A stretch of DNA of 64,000 nt from Paenibacillus sp. TCA20. Lineage in GTDB: Bacteria > Bacillota > Bacilli > Paenibacillales > Paenibacillaceae. The stretch lies in assembly GCF_000732325.1 (NCBI RefSeq), contig NZ_BBIW01000005.1:62001-126000 (forward strand), in the 5' to 3' direction. Positions 35,786-44,667 of this stretch are shown one piece after another (position 1 is the stretch's first letter; each line of letters opens with the position of its first letter). The notes under the pieces were generated by a model. The model saw only the letters and a list, made by a program, of their open reading frames with translations, searched no databases and had not been told where the DNA came from. A program made the translations under genes and the position numbers.

Positions 35786-36955
35786 TTAAGAGACAGGCTG
35801 CTGTACTGCCCGTAATGCATTTATGCGGACATGCGCCCAGTAAGTGCCTGTACCTGCGATCGGGTCGCAAGTAAATACAATACAGTCTCTTACATTGACG
35901 TTCGATCTGCCCTGAGCTGCAAGCAGAGCTGCAAGACCTGATACGAGAGGCGCAGCCATTGAAGTACCGCTTAAATAAGCATAGCTGCTGCCAAGATACG
36001 TGGACAAGATTTGGTCACCAGGTGCTGCAACATCGACCCATGCACCGTAATTGGAAAAGGCCGACTTCACATCCGATGCATTCGTTGATGCCACTGCGAC
36101 GACACCGGGGAGATAGGCCGGATACATGGGTGTTGTTGTGTTATCGTTACCCGCCGCTGCAATAACAACAGCGCCACGATCCCAGGCATACTGCACAGCC
36201 GCTTGAAGAAACGAATCGTTAGCGGGTGATCCAAGACTTAAGTTCACGACATGTGCTCCATTGTTCGCGGCATAGACAATGCCATTAGCGACACTGGACA
36301 ATAAGCCATTCCCGCTGTTATCCAAAGAGCGAATGGGGATGATGGAGGCGAAGGGAGCCATGCCGGCAATGCCGACTCCATTGTTGGTTGCAGCGGCAGC
36401 TATTCCGGCGACATGCGTGCCGTGTCCATTCCCATCGCTGGTGTTAGGATCCCAATCCACGTAGTCATAACCCGGAAGTAATTTTCCAGCCAGCTCAGGA
36501 TGGTCCGGCTGTACACCGGTATCTACGACCGCTATTCTTATGGCAGCAGAGCTCTGGGTGATGTCCCATGCAGCAGGAGCCAGCACTTTTTGTGGAGCAT
36601 ATTGATAGCCAGGATAGAAGGGGTCATTCGGAGTGTATACGGCCTTGTACACATGATTGGGTTCGGCTGATTCAATCAGCTCGTGCTTACGATATATGTT
36701 AAGCATTTTACGCATTTTTCGTTTAGAGGTAATTCGATAGAATCCTAGATCCTCATATGAATCGATAACGGTACATTTTGCTTTTTCGTGCAGAGCCTTC
36801 ATGTCATCCTGTGATGTGCCCTCAACAAACTTGATAATCAGCTCGTTTGGCGCATGAGGGTGGAATTTACTGTCTGCCCGTTTGTCCCAATATCGTAATG
36901 TGATGATCGAGAGCACAATCACTGCGGCCACTGATAATCCTAAAGCCAGCCACAT
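35786..36955 (-). CDS. S8 subtilisin-like serine protease with N-terminal membrane helix
   Basis: A 389-residue thermitase-like subtilase. One hydrophobic helix (about 2-20) is followed directly by an inhibitor-like propeptide (ELIIKFVEGTSQDDMKALHE) and the peptidase domain: catalytic Asp in IAVVDTGVQPDHPELAG, His in GNGHGTHVAGIAAA, oxyanion Asn in VIAAAGNDN, and Ser in LSGTSMAAPLVSG. All four are intact. The helix may be a signal peptide or an anchor. ATG 36955 is chosen because GAGGAGGA lies six bases upstream; the ATG at 36961 directly abuts that site. Confidence 0.9.
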   Translation of the reverse strand: MWLALGLSVAAVIVLSIITLRYWDKRADSKFHPHAPNELIIKFVEGTSQDDMKALHEKAKCTVIDSYEDLGFYRITSKRKMRKMLNIYRKHELIESAEPNHVYKAVYTPNDPFYPGYQYAPQKVLAPAAWDITQSSAAIRIAVVDTGVQPDHPELAGKLLPGYDYVDWDPNTSDGNGHGTHVAGIAAAATNNGVGIAGMAPFASIIPIRSLDNSGNGLLSSVANGIVYAANNGAHVVNLSLGSPANDSFLQAAVQYAWDRGAVVIAAAGNDNTTTPMYPAYLPGVVAVASTNASDVKSAFSNYGAWVDVAAPGDQILSTYLGSSYAYLSGTSMAAPLVSGLAALLAAQGRSNVNVRDCIVFTCDPIAGTGTYWAHVRINALRAVQQPVS

Positions 36956-37094
36956 AACCATTCCTCCTCTATGAAATCAGTGATAGACTTGGAATATCAT
37001 ATGTGGGACGAGATTGAAGGCTTGGACTTCGCGGTAGTTAATTGTTGTCTTGTATACCTTACTGTTAAATGAGAGGAAATGGAGGGAAGAAAGA

Positions 37095-37976
37095 ATGAAG
37101 AAGGTTCTAATCCTTGGCGGAACGCGTTTTTTTGGAAAAAGACTTGTGCAGTACCTGCTGCAAGAAGGAAAATCTGAAATTACGGTAGCGACACGCGGAA
37201 ACACACCTCTTCCTTTTGGAGAAGAAGTAAGACATCTCATCGTCGATCGCGAGGTAGAGGAGCAGCTGCGAGCAGCCGCTGAAAAAGAAGAATGGGATAT
37301 CGTGTATGATAATATTTGTTACTCTCCAGATGCAGCCATGGATGCGGTGAAGCTCTTTGATGGCAGAACGAAGAAGTACGTTTTTACATCCAGTTTGTCC
37401 GTTTACGATGTAGGGGTTAAGGATGCTATGGAGGAAGAGGATTTTGATCCTTCGACGTATGGGATTCAGCATGGCAGACACGACCGCTTTACATATCAGG
37501 AGGGTAAACGTCAGGCTGAAGCTGTATTTATGCAGCAAGCCTCTTTTCCTGTCGTATGCGTACGATTCCCGATCGTACTCGGAACCGATGATTACACCAA
37601 ACGTTTGCATTTCCATGTGGATCGCATTAAAGAGGGCCGGCCGATCGGACTGCCTAATCTGAACGCCCGAATGGGATTTATTCATTCAGAGGAGGCCGCA
37701 CGCTTTCTGGCATGGGCAGGAGCATCCAGCATTACCGGCCCTGTGAACGCGGCATCACAGAATACCATTTCAATAGGTGAGTTGATGGAGCTCATTGAGT
37801 CGAAGACAGGTCAGAAGGCTATGCTGACGAAGGACACTGAAGAGGATGCAGCATCACCTTTTGGAGTGGAAGCCTCCTGGTATATGAACACGAATACAGC
37901 GGCCGAAGCCGGCTTTGAATTTGATAATTTGAATGATTGGCTGCCTAAGCTGGTAGATCAGCTTGCCCTTAATTAA
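37095..37976 (+). CDS. NAD-dependent epimerase/dehydratase family protein
   Basis: A 293-residue atypical/extended SDR. The N-terminal KVLILGGTRFFGKRLVQYLL is a GGTRFxG nucleotide motif of the chloroplast stem-loop-binding/isoflavone-reductase-like subgroup. VFTSSLSVY supplies the Ser-region; the YxxxK pair is RFTYQEGKRQAE. C-terminal substrate domain: FIHSEEAARFLAW. Reaction unknown. ATG 37095 follows GGAGGGAAG. Divergent from the subtilase with a 139-bp gap, terminated downstream. Confidence 0.88.
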   Translation: MKKVLILGGTRFFGKRLVQYLLQEGKSEITVATRGNTPLPFGEEVRHLIVDREVEEQLRAAAEKEEWDIVYDNICYSPDAAMDAVKLFDGRTKKYVFTSSLSVYDVGVKDAMEEEDFDPSTYGIQHGRHDRFTYQEGKRQAEAVFMQQASFPVVCVRFPIVLGTDDYTKRLHFHVDRIKEGRPIGLPNLNARMGFIHSEEAARFLAWAGASSITGPVNAASQNTISIGELMELIESKTGQKAMLTKDTEEDAASPFGVEASWYMNTNTAAEAGFEFDNLNDWLPKLVDQLALN

Positions 37977-37999
37977 TTCCTAGAGTTAGGATGCTAACA

Positions 38000-38046
38000 A
38001 AAAGAACACTTCAGGCTGCATTTTTGCAACCGAAGTGTTCTTTCTT
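38000..38046. terminator. Bidirectional terminator after epimerase gene
   Basis: AAAGAACACTTC (38001-38012) pairs exactly with GAAGTGTTCTTT (38032-38043), followed by CTT. A-rich 5' flank and T-rich 3' flank serve both convergent genes. Confidence 0.9.
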
Positions 38047-38081
38047 ATATAGTTCCTTGTATCCTCAACTTATTACTCGAC

Positions 38082-40205
38082 TTATTCGTCCCCGGAGGAC
38101 GTTGCTGCTTGAGCTTGTTCCGAAGCCAGGGCTGCTGCAATTTGATCTGTTGGTTGTGTTAATAGTTTATAAATAATAGCTGCATTTTCTTGTACATTCA
38201 GCGGTTTTTTGGACTGAAAGTCGGCAGAACCATCCGAATGAATGTCTACTTCGGGTCCATAAATACCAAGCCCGATCATCATTTTGACCGCAGGAACGGC
38301 CCATTCGCTTGTGTTTCCAGATAGCTTAACCTCTGTAAACAGTTCATCAGGATACTGTAGTTTATAGATTCTCCACAGCATGACAGCTGCTTCCTGACGT
38401 GTGATGGCTTGATTCGGTTTAAATTGCTCCGCTTCACTCAGCATCCCTATTTCCAGAGCGGATTGGATATAGCCAGCGGAAGGATGCTGAGCCCAATCGG
38501 TTCCTTCTGCAGGTGCTGTCTTACTGGCAGGAATGTTGCTGACCTTCAGGATCTCCTTGACAAATTCAGCTCGTGTGACGATATGCTTCGGGTTGACCGA
38601 CGTACTTGCGTCATTTGGATAATAGCCTAAAGACTGAAGAGCGTATAATGCTTCAGCATAAGGACTGCTTGGACTTACATCCCTAAACCCTGCTGGTGCT
38701 ACACCTTTGCGTTCGTAACCCATTGGATTCAGATAGGGCTCTTTCAAATATACGCTGCCATCTTCGTGTTCTTTAAATGCGGTAAACTGGCCGCTGATCT
38801 CATCGACAAACAGATTCTCCTCTACCTGTGTAAGGACACGAGGCCCAAGGAATGCATCCTGAATGGCCAACTTGCCTGCCTGCTCCTCTGCTCCTGAAAC
38901 AGAGCTGACGATGGTGCTTAAACGCAGGTCTGCGTACAATCCGGAATAACGCTGAGGCTCATCTGCGGATTGGGGCTCATAGTCGTCAAATTCGACTGCC
39001 TCTGCATACTGAGGGAAAAATTCATTAATAAAAGCAGGATAGAACAAATTTCGTAGAGCACCCGTCTGATTATAAGTAAGGAAGACACCTGTATTTTGCT
39101 CCGGAATAAGGAAGAGATAAGAACTGAATCCCGTTAGATCTCCTGCCTTCGTAATAATCTTAGAGCTGCTTCCGGCTCCAGGGAGCTGAAAAGCGGCTTC
39201 AAACCCATAGGTTGTGTCCGGCAGAAGAGGATGGATTGCCGAACGATAAATTTCCATACTATTTACGGTAGACTCGGTCAGTATTCGGTTCTCACCGTCC
39301 GTTCCACCGTTTAGGAAGGCGATCATAAATTGGCTGATATCTTCAGCGGTCGTCAGCATTCCACCATGAGGCATGGGATTCGGAGATATCGCGTATAGAT
39401 CAATGGGATTCTTCGCTGCATCGTAACCCGTTGCGAGCTGTTCCTTGAACTTGTCCGTCAGCAGGAAGCTGCTGTTCTTCATTCCCAGCGGTTCAAAAAT
39501 ATGATCCTGCATATACTCCTCATACGGTTGACCGCTCACTTCTTGAACGACAAGTCCTAATAAGAGAGAGGCAAAGTTATCATACATATAAGAGCTCCCC
39601 GGTTCACGAACAACGGGAGGCATATGCTCTCGAACATAATCCTCAATGGAAACGTTTTTATCAAAATCCGTGTGAATATCTTCCTGCTGAGGATCCCGTA
39701 TCTCAAACCCTGTTGTATGTGTCAGCAAATGCTCAATCGTTACCGGTTTGTCATAAGGATTATCGAATTCAAGACCCGTTATGTATTGCTGGAAATCGGC
39801 TTTCAATTCGATTTTTCCTTGTTCAACAAGCTGCATCGCGGCCACAGCGTTAAATGTCTTGGATACGGAGGCTACACGAAAAGCCGTTTCTTCCGGATCG
39901 ACCTGTGTCTGTGCTGCAAGGTCAGAATATCCATAGCCTTCTTGTGCAACGACTTCACCGTCTTTCACAATAGCCACGGAGGCTCCCACATATTGTGCCA
40001 TTGCCTCAGGTGAATTAAAGAACTTATCCAGGAATACGGAAGCTGTCTCTGGATTAAGCACTTTAACCTGCTGAGCTTGCATTGTCGCAGCGGTTTGCTC
40101 TTCGGCCAGGGCCGCTGGGGCAATAGACCCTAGTACAAGCACTGAAGCGAGAAATACGCTGGACAGTGATTTTACATGCTTGTGCAAGGTGAACTTGGAT
40201 ACCAT
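38082..40205 (-). CDS. Cell-surface serine hydrolase (beta-lactamase/PBP-like) with SLH domains
   Basis: A 707-residue exported fusion. Signal peptide 1-34 (cut after ALA). The class C beta-lactamase/DD-peptidase-like domain (about 55-400) has nucleophile motif SVSK (Ser113), YDN (Tyr208 to Asn210) and a PHGG segment near 280. A middle beta domain follows. The last 180 residues hold about three S-layer homology repeats (FRDVSPSSPYAEALYALQSLGYYP; ITRQEAAVMLWRIYKL), which bind pyruvylated secondary wall polymer. It is thus an S-layer-anchored esterase, peptidase or peptidoglycan-editing enzyme; actual beta-lactam cleavage is unproven. Single gene. Confidence 0.9.
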   Translation of the reverse strand: MVSKFTLHKHVKSLSSVFLASVLVLGSIAPAALAEEQTAATMQAQQVKVLNPETASVFLDKFFNSPEAMAQYVGASVAIVKDGEVVAQEGYGYSDLAAQTQVDPEETAFRVASVSKTFNAVAAMQLVEQGKIELKADFQQYITGLEFDNPYDKPVTIEHLLTHTTGFEIRDPQQEDIHTDFDKNVSIEDYVREHMPPVVREPGSSYMYDNFASLLLGLVVQEVSGQPYEEYMQDHIFEPLGMKNSSFLLTDKFKEQLATGYDAAKNPIDLYAISPNPMPHGGMLTTAEDISQFMIAFLNGGTDGENRILTESTVNSMEIYRSAIHPLLPDTTYGFEAAFQLPGAGSSSKIITKAGDLTGFSSYLFLIPEQNTGVFLTYNQTGALRNLFYPAFINEFFPQYAEAVEFDDYEPQSADEPQRYSGLYADLRLSTIVSSVSGAEEQAGKLAIQDAFLGPRVLTQVEENLFVDEISGQFTAFKEHEDGSVYLKEPYLNPMGYERKGVAPAGFRDVSPSSPYAEALYALQSLGYYPNDASTSVNPKHIVTRAEFVKEILKVSNIPASKTAPAEGTDWAQHPSAGYIQSALEIGMLSEAEQFKPNQAITRQEAAVMLWRIYKLQYPDELFTEVKLSGNTSEWAVPAVKMMIGLGIYGPEVDIHSDGSADFQSKKPLNVQENAAIIYKLLTQPTDQIAAALASEQAQAATSSGDE

Positions 40206-40339
40206 GAAATCACTCCTTATCTGAATTTTGATCCCTTGGAAAGATTAGGAATCTTACTCATTATAACAGAGCCTTGTTAGAAGAAGGAGAGATTTATAGG
40301 ATTTATAGCATATTGTTCAGCTTGATAAACGTGATTCTG

Positions 40340-40774
40340 CTAACGTTCATCCTTCTGATTCATATGTACAGAACCGCATAATAGAATCATAGAGAAGAAG
40401 AATAGAAACATAATAAAGATCAGCAGGAGCGCCGGTCGGTTTGTATGCATCACAATCATTGGACCCATTAGTCCAGTCATCATCCCACTTGAGATACCGG
40501 TAATTACGCACTGCATATCGACCAGCCTTCCGTAAATAAACCCTGTGAGCATAGACAGCACTGTTGCCGCAATGGTAACCCAGCTGGAATGCATAGGGAA
40601 TTGAAAGCCCCACAGCGCACCAAAAGACAGCGCACAGATCATACTGATCGTCATCGAGATATTCATGCCCAATTGATGGTTGATTTGTCTCCGCCTTTTG
40701 TTTAAGTGAACATAGCTGACAACAAGCGAACTTATAAGTAATACGTTGATCATAATAAATAGTATAACGTCCAT
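40340..40774 (-). CDS. Small four-helix membrane protein, function unknown
   Basis: A 144-residue hydrophobic protein with four predicted helices: about 3-24, 40-58, 65-84 and 110-132. Gly and Met are frequent in the third and fourth (SGMMTGLMGPMIVMH). Start ATG 40774 follows GGAG by eight bases; an earlier in-frame ATG at 40831 has no ribosome site. I recognise no family. It is transcribed away from the heterodimeric ABC exporter and sits upstream of the SLH protein gene in the same direction. Confidence 0.65.
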   Translation of the reverse strand: MDVILFIMINVLLISSLVVSYVHLNKRRRQINHQLGMNISMTISMICALSFGALWGFQFPMHSSWVTIAATVLSMLTGFIYGRLVDMQCVITGISSGMMTGLMGPMIVMHTNRPALLLIFIMFLFFFSMILLCGSVHMNQKDER

Positions 40775-40890
40775 GCATTCGCTCCATTTTGATAGATGTT
40801 GGAAAAATATGATGAATTCAATGGTGCTCATACTATATTACGTGGATCTAAAAATAATAGACCCATCGTAATTAAAGGGGGAATTCAGTA

Positions 40891-40923
40891 GTGCTGCTGT
40901 GCTTTTTTTGCGATTCCGCCTGA
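40891..40923 (+). CDS. Possible leader ORF (MLLCFFCDSA) before heterodimeric ABC exporter
   Basis: GTG 40891 to TGA 40923, ten codons, with AAAGGGGGA 8 bases upstream. It resembles the hydrophobic leaders found elsewhere in the window, but the following RNA lacks an obvious set of competing hairpins. Low confidence. Confidence 0.3.
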   Translation: MLLCFFCDSA

Positions 40924-40975
40924 TATGGGATTATAATTATTTTTTACCTAGGAATGGATGTTCGTTTCATGTAGA

Positions 40976-41063
40976 CTTATTATGATTTATCAGCAAATGA
41001 CCTAAGGTCAAATGAAAATAAGAGATACATATTTGTGTGCAGATGGGGGTGGGCACTGTGCCC
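40976..41063. promoter_or_regulatory. Nested inverted repeats in front of heterodimeric ABC exporter
   Basis: TGACCT (40998-41003) and AGGTCA (41005-41010) form a perfect 13-bp palindrome, flanked by CTTATT (40976) and AATAAG (41017). A second palindrome, GGGCAC-T-GTGCCC (41051-41063), embraces the proposed GTG start at 41058. Either may be an operator or RNA hairpin. Confidence 0.4.
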
Positions 41064-42803
41064 AAGAAAGAAAAATTATCGATGACATGGCTGCTAAAGT
41101 ATCTGAAGCCAGTCAAAGGACGGCTGCTCTTACTGCTGGTTATGCTGCTGACATCAACCGGCTTGCAGCTATTGAATCCGCAGATTGTGCAGCGTTTTAT
41201 CGACACAGCTGCAGGAGGGGGATTACTCGCAACTTTATTTCAGCTGGCAGGTATATACCTGGTTGTAGCCGTCGTCAATCAGCTTATAACCGTAGCCGTC
41301 AGCTATTTCGGGAACGATGTATCCTGGCGTGCAACCAATCAGCTGCGCGGTGATCTGCTGAAGCACTGTCTTCGGCTGGATATGAAATTTCACAATGTGA
41401 AAACACCAGGCGAGATGATTGAGCGGGTAGATGGAGATGTAACAGCCATTTCCAATTTTTTTGCGATGTTTATCGTTCAGGTCATCGGCAGCTTCGTATT
41501 GCTTGCTGGGATCTTGGGTTTCATGTTCACGATCAGCGTACCTATTGCACTCGTCATGACGGCATTTACGCTGCTATCGATCTTATTCATGGTTGTGATT
41601 CGCAATCTTGGGGTGCGATCCTCTAAGGAAGAAAGGGAGGTCAGCGCTTCTCTGTTCGGTTTGATTGAAGAGCGAATTGCTGGAATCGAAGATGTTCAGG
41701 CGAATGGCCATGTACCTTATGTGATGAATCGATTTCATCGGCTGATGCGCTCCGTATTTCTTAAGGGGAGAAGAGCCTGGATGCTCCGGGTCATACCGTG
41801 GAATATAACGGTTATTCTGTTTGCACTAGCGGTAACGGCCGTGCTGCTTATCGGCGTACATTATTACATGTCCGGAGCAATTACACTGGGCACACTGTAC
41901 CTAATCTATCAATATACTCAGATGCTGAACGAGCCTATTGAAATTTTGGGTGATCAAATACAGGAATTTCAAAAAGCAAAATCTGGCATGCTTCGTTCAA
42001 GAGAACTGTTATCCTTACGAAGTGAAATTAGTGAAGGCAAGGAGACCGAGCTTCCGGAAGGGCCTTTGAGTCTCGAATTTGAGCATGTCCACTTCAGTTA
42101 TAACGAGGATAAACCGATTCTCACTGATATTCATTTCGAGCTGAAGCCTGGGGAACTGTTAGGTATTATAGGCCGGACGGGCAGCGGCAAATCGAGCCTT
42201 AGCCGAACTCTGCTTAGGTTATACAATATCAACAGCGGCGTTATACGCGTAGGTGGTGTAGATGTTACCAAGCTGTCTCTGCCAGCGCTGTATAGACGCA
42301 TAGGGATGGTTACTCAGGATGTACAGCTGTTTGATGGAACACTTCGTGAGAACTTGACACTGTTCAATCAAGAAATCTCGGATGATGAGATTTTGCACAA
42401 AACGAGGCAATTGGGTCTAAGCAGATGGATTGAAGCTCAGCCTAACGGACTTGATACACATCTTAATACAGGAGGAACATCTTTATCCGCCGGCGAAGCG
42501 CAGTTGTTTGCCCTAACCCGAGTGTTCCTTACGAAACCGAGCCTGGTCATCCTTGATGAACCATCTTCGAGGCTGGATGCGGCGACCGAAGCAATGCTTC
42601 AGTCGGCAGTTGATCAGATGATGAAGGAATGCACCGGAATTATGATCGCTCACCGGCTTGCTACACTGAATCAAGTGGACAAAATTATGGTGCTGGGTGA
42701 TGGCAGAATATTGGAGTTTGGAGAACGTGATGAGCTCGCGAGGAATCCAGCCTCCCACTATGCAAGATTGCTCGTTACAGGCAGAGAGGAGGAGCTGGCA
42801 TGA
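41058..42803 (+). CDS. ABC exporter subunit 1 of heterodimer (degenerate signature)
   Basis: A 581-residue ABC-B half transporter, with six helices (about 25-300) and one ATPase domain: Walker A GRTGSGKSS, signature degenerate (LSAGEAQLF), Walker B LVILDEPSSRLD with catalytic Glu present, and switch IAHRLAT. In heterodimeric exporters one subunit supplies the catalytic Glu and the other the good signature, as here. GTG 41058 follows GGGGGTGGG; ATG 41082 is an alternative. Its stop overlaps the start of the partner gene by four bases. Probable multidrug or peptide export. Confidence 0.92.
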   Translation: MPKKEKLSMTWLLKYLKPVKGRLLLLLVMLLTSTGLQLLNPQIVQRFIDTAAGGGLLATLFQLAGIYLVVAVVNQLITVAVSYFGNDVSWRATNQLRGDLLKHCLRLDMKFHNVKTPGEMIERVDGDVTAISNFFAMFIVQVIGSFVLLAGILGFMFTISVPIALVMTAFTLLSILFMVVIRNLGVRSSKEEREVSASLFGLIEERIAGIEDVQANGHVPYVMNRFHRLMRSVFLKGRRAWMLRVIPWNITVILFALAVTAVLLIGVHYYMSGAITLGTLYLIYQYTQMLNEPIEILGDQIQEFQKAKSGMLRSRELLSLRSEISEGKETELPEGPLSLEFEHVHFSYNEDKPILTDIHFELKPGELLGIIGRTGSGKSSLSRTLLRLYNINSGVIRVGGVDVTKLSLPALYRRIGMVTQDVQLFDGTLRENLTLFNQEISDDEILHKTRQLGLSRWIEAQPNGLDTHLNTGGTSLSAGEAQLFALTRVFLTKPSLVILDEPSSRLDAATEAMLQSAVDQMMKECTGIMIAHRLATLNQVDKIMVLGDGRILEFGERDELARNPASHYARLLVTGREEELA

Positions 42804-44572
42804 CCGTAGCTGGCTTTATTAATAAGCTTTTTCGATTCAAGCCATTTTTATTTATTATCAATGGTCTCTTATGGTGTATATTCCATTCGCTCCCGCTAGT
42901 CATTGGGCTTGCGATGCAGTGGTTCTTCGATCGCGCAGCTGCCGGGAATACCAACGATTATCTGTGGCTTGCCGTGCCGCTGCTTGTCATGGTAGCTGTA
43001 AGAATTACGAGAGTAGGAACCATGCTCATCGCCTTCTATGAATGGGTAACCTATATTTTTCATATCCAAGCCATTCTGCGGACGAATATGCTGGCAGGCA
43101 TTATGCGCTGGCCAGGACGGAATCTGCCCGCTTCCCCTGGGGAAGCGATGAGTCGTTTCCGCGATGATGTGAACGAGGTCGTCGAATATGTGGAATCCTG
43201 GGTCGATTTCTGGGGGATGTTCGTGTTCTCCGTCGTTTCGGTCTCGATCATGGCAAGCATCAACTGGAAAATTACTTTAGTAGCTGTACTGCCCTTAGTC
43301 ATCGTTACATTGCTGAACAACCTCTCAGGCAATCGAGCACGCAGATATGGTCAGCAGAATCAGGAGGCAACCGGACGGATTACTAGCTTTATCGCAGAGA
43401 CCTTCGGCGCCGTTCAGGCTCTCAAGCTTGGGGAGGCTGAAGATCACGTACATGCTCGATTTATGAAGCTGAACGAAGACCGCCGTCAGGCTGCACTCAA
43501 GGATAACTTGTTTAAGCAGTGGATGAGATCGTTGAATCAACACATTCTAAGTATTTGTACGGGACTTATCCTTCTGATGTGCGCGGCTGAGATGAGAAAT
43601 GGAAATTTTACGGTTGGAGATTTCGCACTATTTACCACTTATTTGACGAACATCGGGTTTAGTATCTCGTTGTTCGGCTACATGGTGTTCCAGCACAAGC
43701 GCCTCAAGGTGTCCTTTGACCGAATGCGTATGCTGTTCCGCCCAGGTGAAGAGGATCGGATAATGGATCATCGTGAAATATATTTGTATGAAGATCCTCC
43801 CGAGCTGCCCGTCATCAGCAGGGATAATAGGGAGAAACTGGAAGAGGTCGCGGTCCGTAATCTCACCTATCAATATCCGAATTCAAATCACGGGATTAAG
43901 GATGTAAATCTGGAGCTGAAACGTGGGCAGTTCCTGGTTATTACGGGAAGAATCGGTTCGGGTAAATCCACCTTGGTACGGACATTGCTGGGACTGCTTC
44001 CTAAGCAGTCAGGATCCATTCACTGGAACGGAACAGAGATTGATCCGGCTCAATTCTTAACACCGCCAAGAGCAGCGTATACACCACAAGTGCCGCGTTT
44101 GTTCAGTGATACTTTGAAGGAAAATATGGTTCAGGGCAAGCGCAGCCGCGTGGAAGAGTCCCTCGAGCGTGCGATGAATCTGGCTGTAATGAATAAAGAT
44201 GTAGGGGACTTAGAAAAAGGACTTGATACACTGGTTGGGCCAAGAGGCGTGATGCTGTCCGGCGGCCAAATTCAGCGGGCAGCAACAGCGCGCATGCTGA
44301 TGACAGACTCAGATCTGTATATTTTCGATGATCTATCGAGCGCACTGGATGTTGAAACCGAGCAGCAGGTATGGGATGGATTGTTTAAGGAAGAGGATGT
44401 GACCTGCATCGCCGTCTCTCACCGAAGAGCAGCTTTATCCAAGGCAGATCATATCATTGTAATGAAGGATGGACGAATTGAAGCAGAAGGCAGCCTTCGT
44501 GAACTGTTAGAGAGCTGTGAAGAGATGCAGCTGCTGTGGCAGGGAGAACAGACTCCAGTAAAAGTATCTTAA
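42800..44572 (+). CDS. ABC exporter subunit 2 of heterodimer (Walker B Glu replaced by Asp)
   Basis: A 590-residue partner of the preceding subunit, translationally coupled by an ATGA overlap. Six helices (about 15-300), then an ATPase domain with Walker A GRIGSGKST, Q-loop AYTPQVPRLF, consensus signature LSGGQIQRAA, Walker B LYIFDDLSSALD (Asp instead of catalytic Glu) and switch AVSHRRA. The two subunits together give one active site (subunit 1 Walker motifs with this LSGGQ) and one degenerate site. This asymmetry is known from BmrCD/LmrCD-type exporters. Confidence 0.93.
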   Translation: MTVAGFINKLFRFKPFLFIINGLLWCIFHSLPLVIGLAMQWFFDRAAAGNTNDYLWLAVPLLVMVAVRITRVGTMLIAFYEWVTYIFHIQAILRTNMLAGIMRWPGRNLPASPGEAMSRFRDDVNEVVEYVESWVDFWGMFVFSVVSVSIMASINWKITLVAVLPLVIVTLLNNLSGNRARRYGQQNQEATGRITSFIAETFGAVQALKLGEAEDHVHARFMKLNEDRRQAALKDNLFKQWMRSLNQHILSICTGLILLMCAAEMRNGNFTVGDFALFTTYLTNIGFSISLFGYMVFQHKRLKVSFDRMRMLFRPGEEDRIMDHREIYLYEDPPELPVISRDNREKLEEVAVRNLTYQYPNSNHGIKDVNLELKRGQFLVITGRIGSGKSTLVRTLLGLLPKQSGSIHWNGTEIDPAQFLTPPRAAYTPQVPRLFSDTLKENMVQGKRSRVEESLERAMNLAVMNKDVGDLEKGLDTLVGPRGVMLSGGQIQRAATARMLMTDSDLYIFDDLSSALDVETEQQVWDGLFKEEDVTCIAVSHRRAALSKADHIIVMKDGRIEAEGSLRELLESCEEMQLLWQGEQTPVKVS

Positions 44573-44580
44573 CCGAAGTA

Positions 44581-44622
44581 CCAAAAAACCGTTTGGAAGG
44601 AAAGCTCCAAAGGTTTTTTGGT
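44581..44622. terminator. Terminator after heterodimeric ABC operon
   Basis: CCAAAAAACC (44581-44590) pairs with GGTTTTTTGG (44612-44621), with an inner TTTGGA/TCCAAA stem. Symmetric, so it can act both ways. Confidence 0.85.
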
Positions 44623-44667
44623 GTATCTATATGTTGGCTCAAGCTTGCTGCCTGCCCATTTCGCAAA

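Noticed and set aside
37107..37685. 192-codon open frame on the minus strand
   Set aside because: Antisense to the epimerase gene, whose Rossmann motif is clear.
40347..40787. 146-codon open frame overlapping the small membrane protein in another frame
   Set aside because: Tyr/Asp/Cys-rich sequence with no hydrophobic pattern; the alternative frame gives four clean helices and a better ribosome site.
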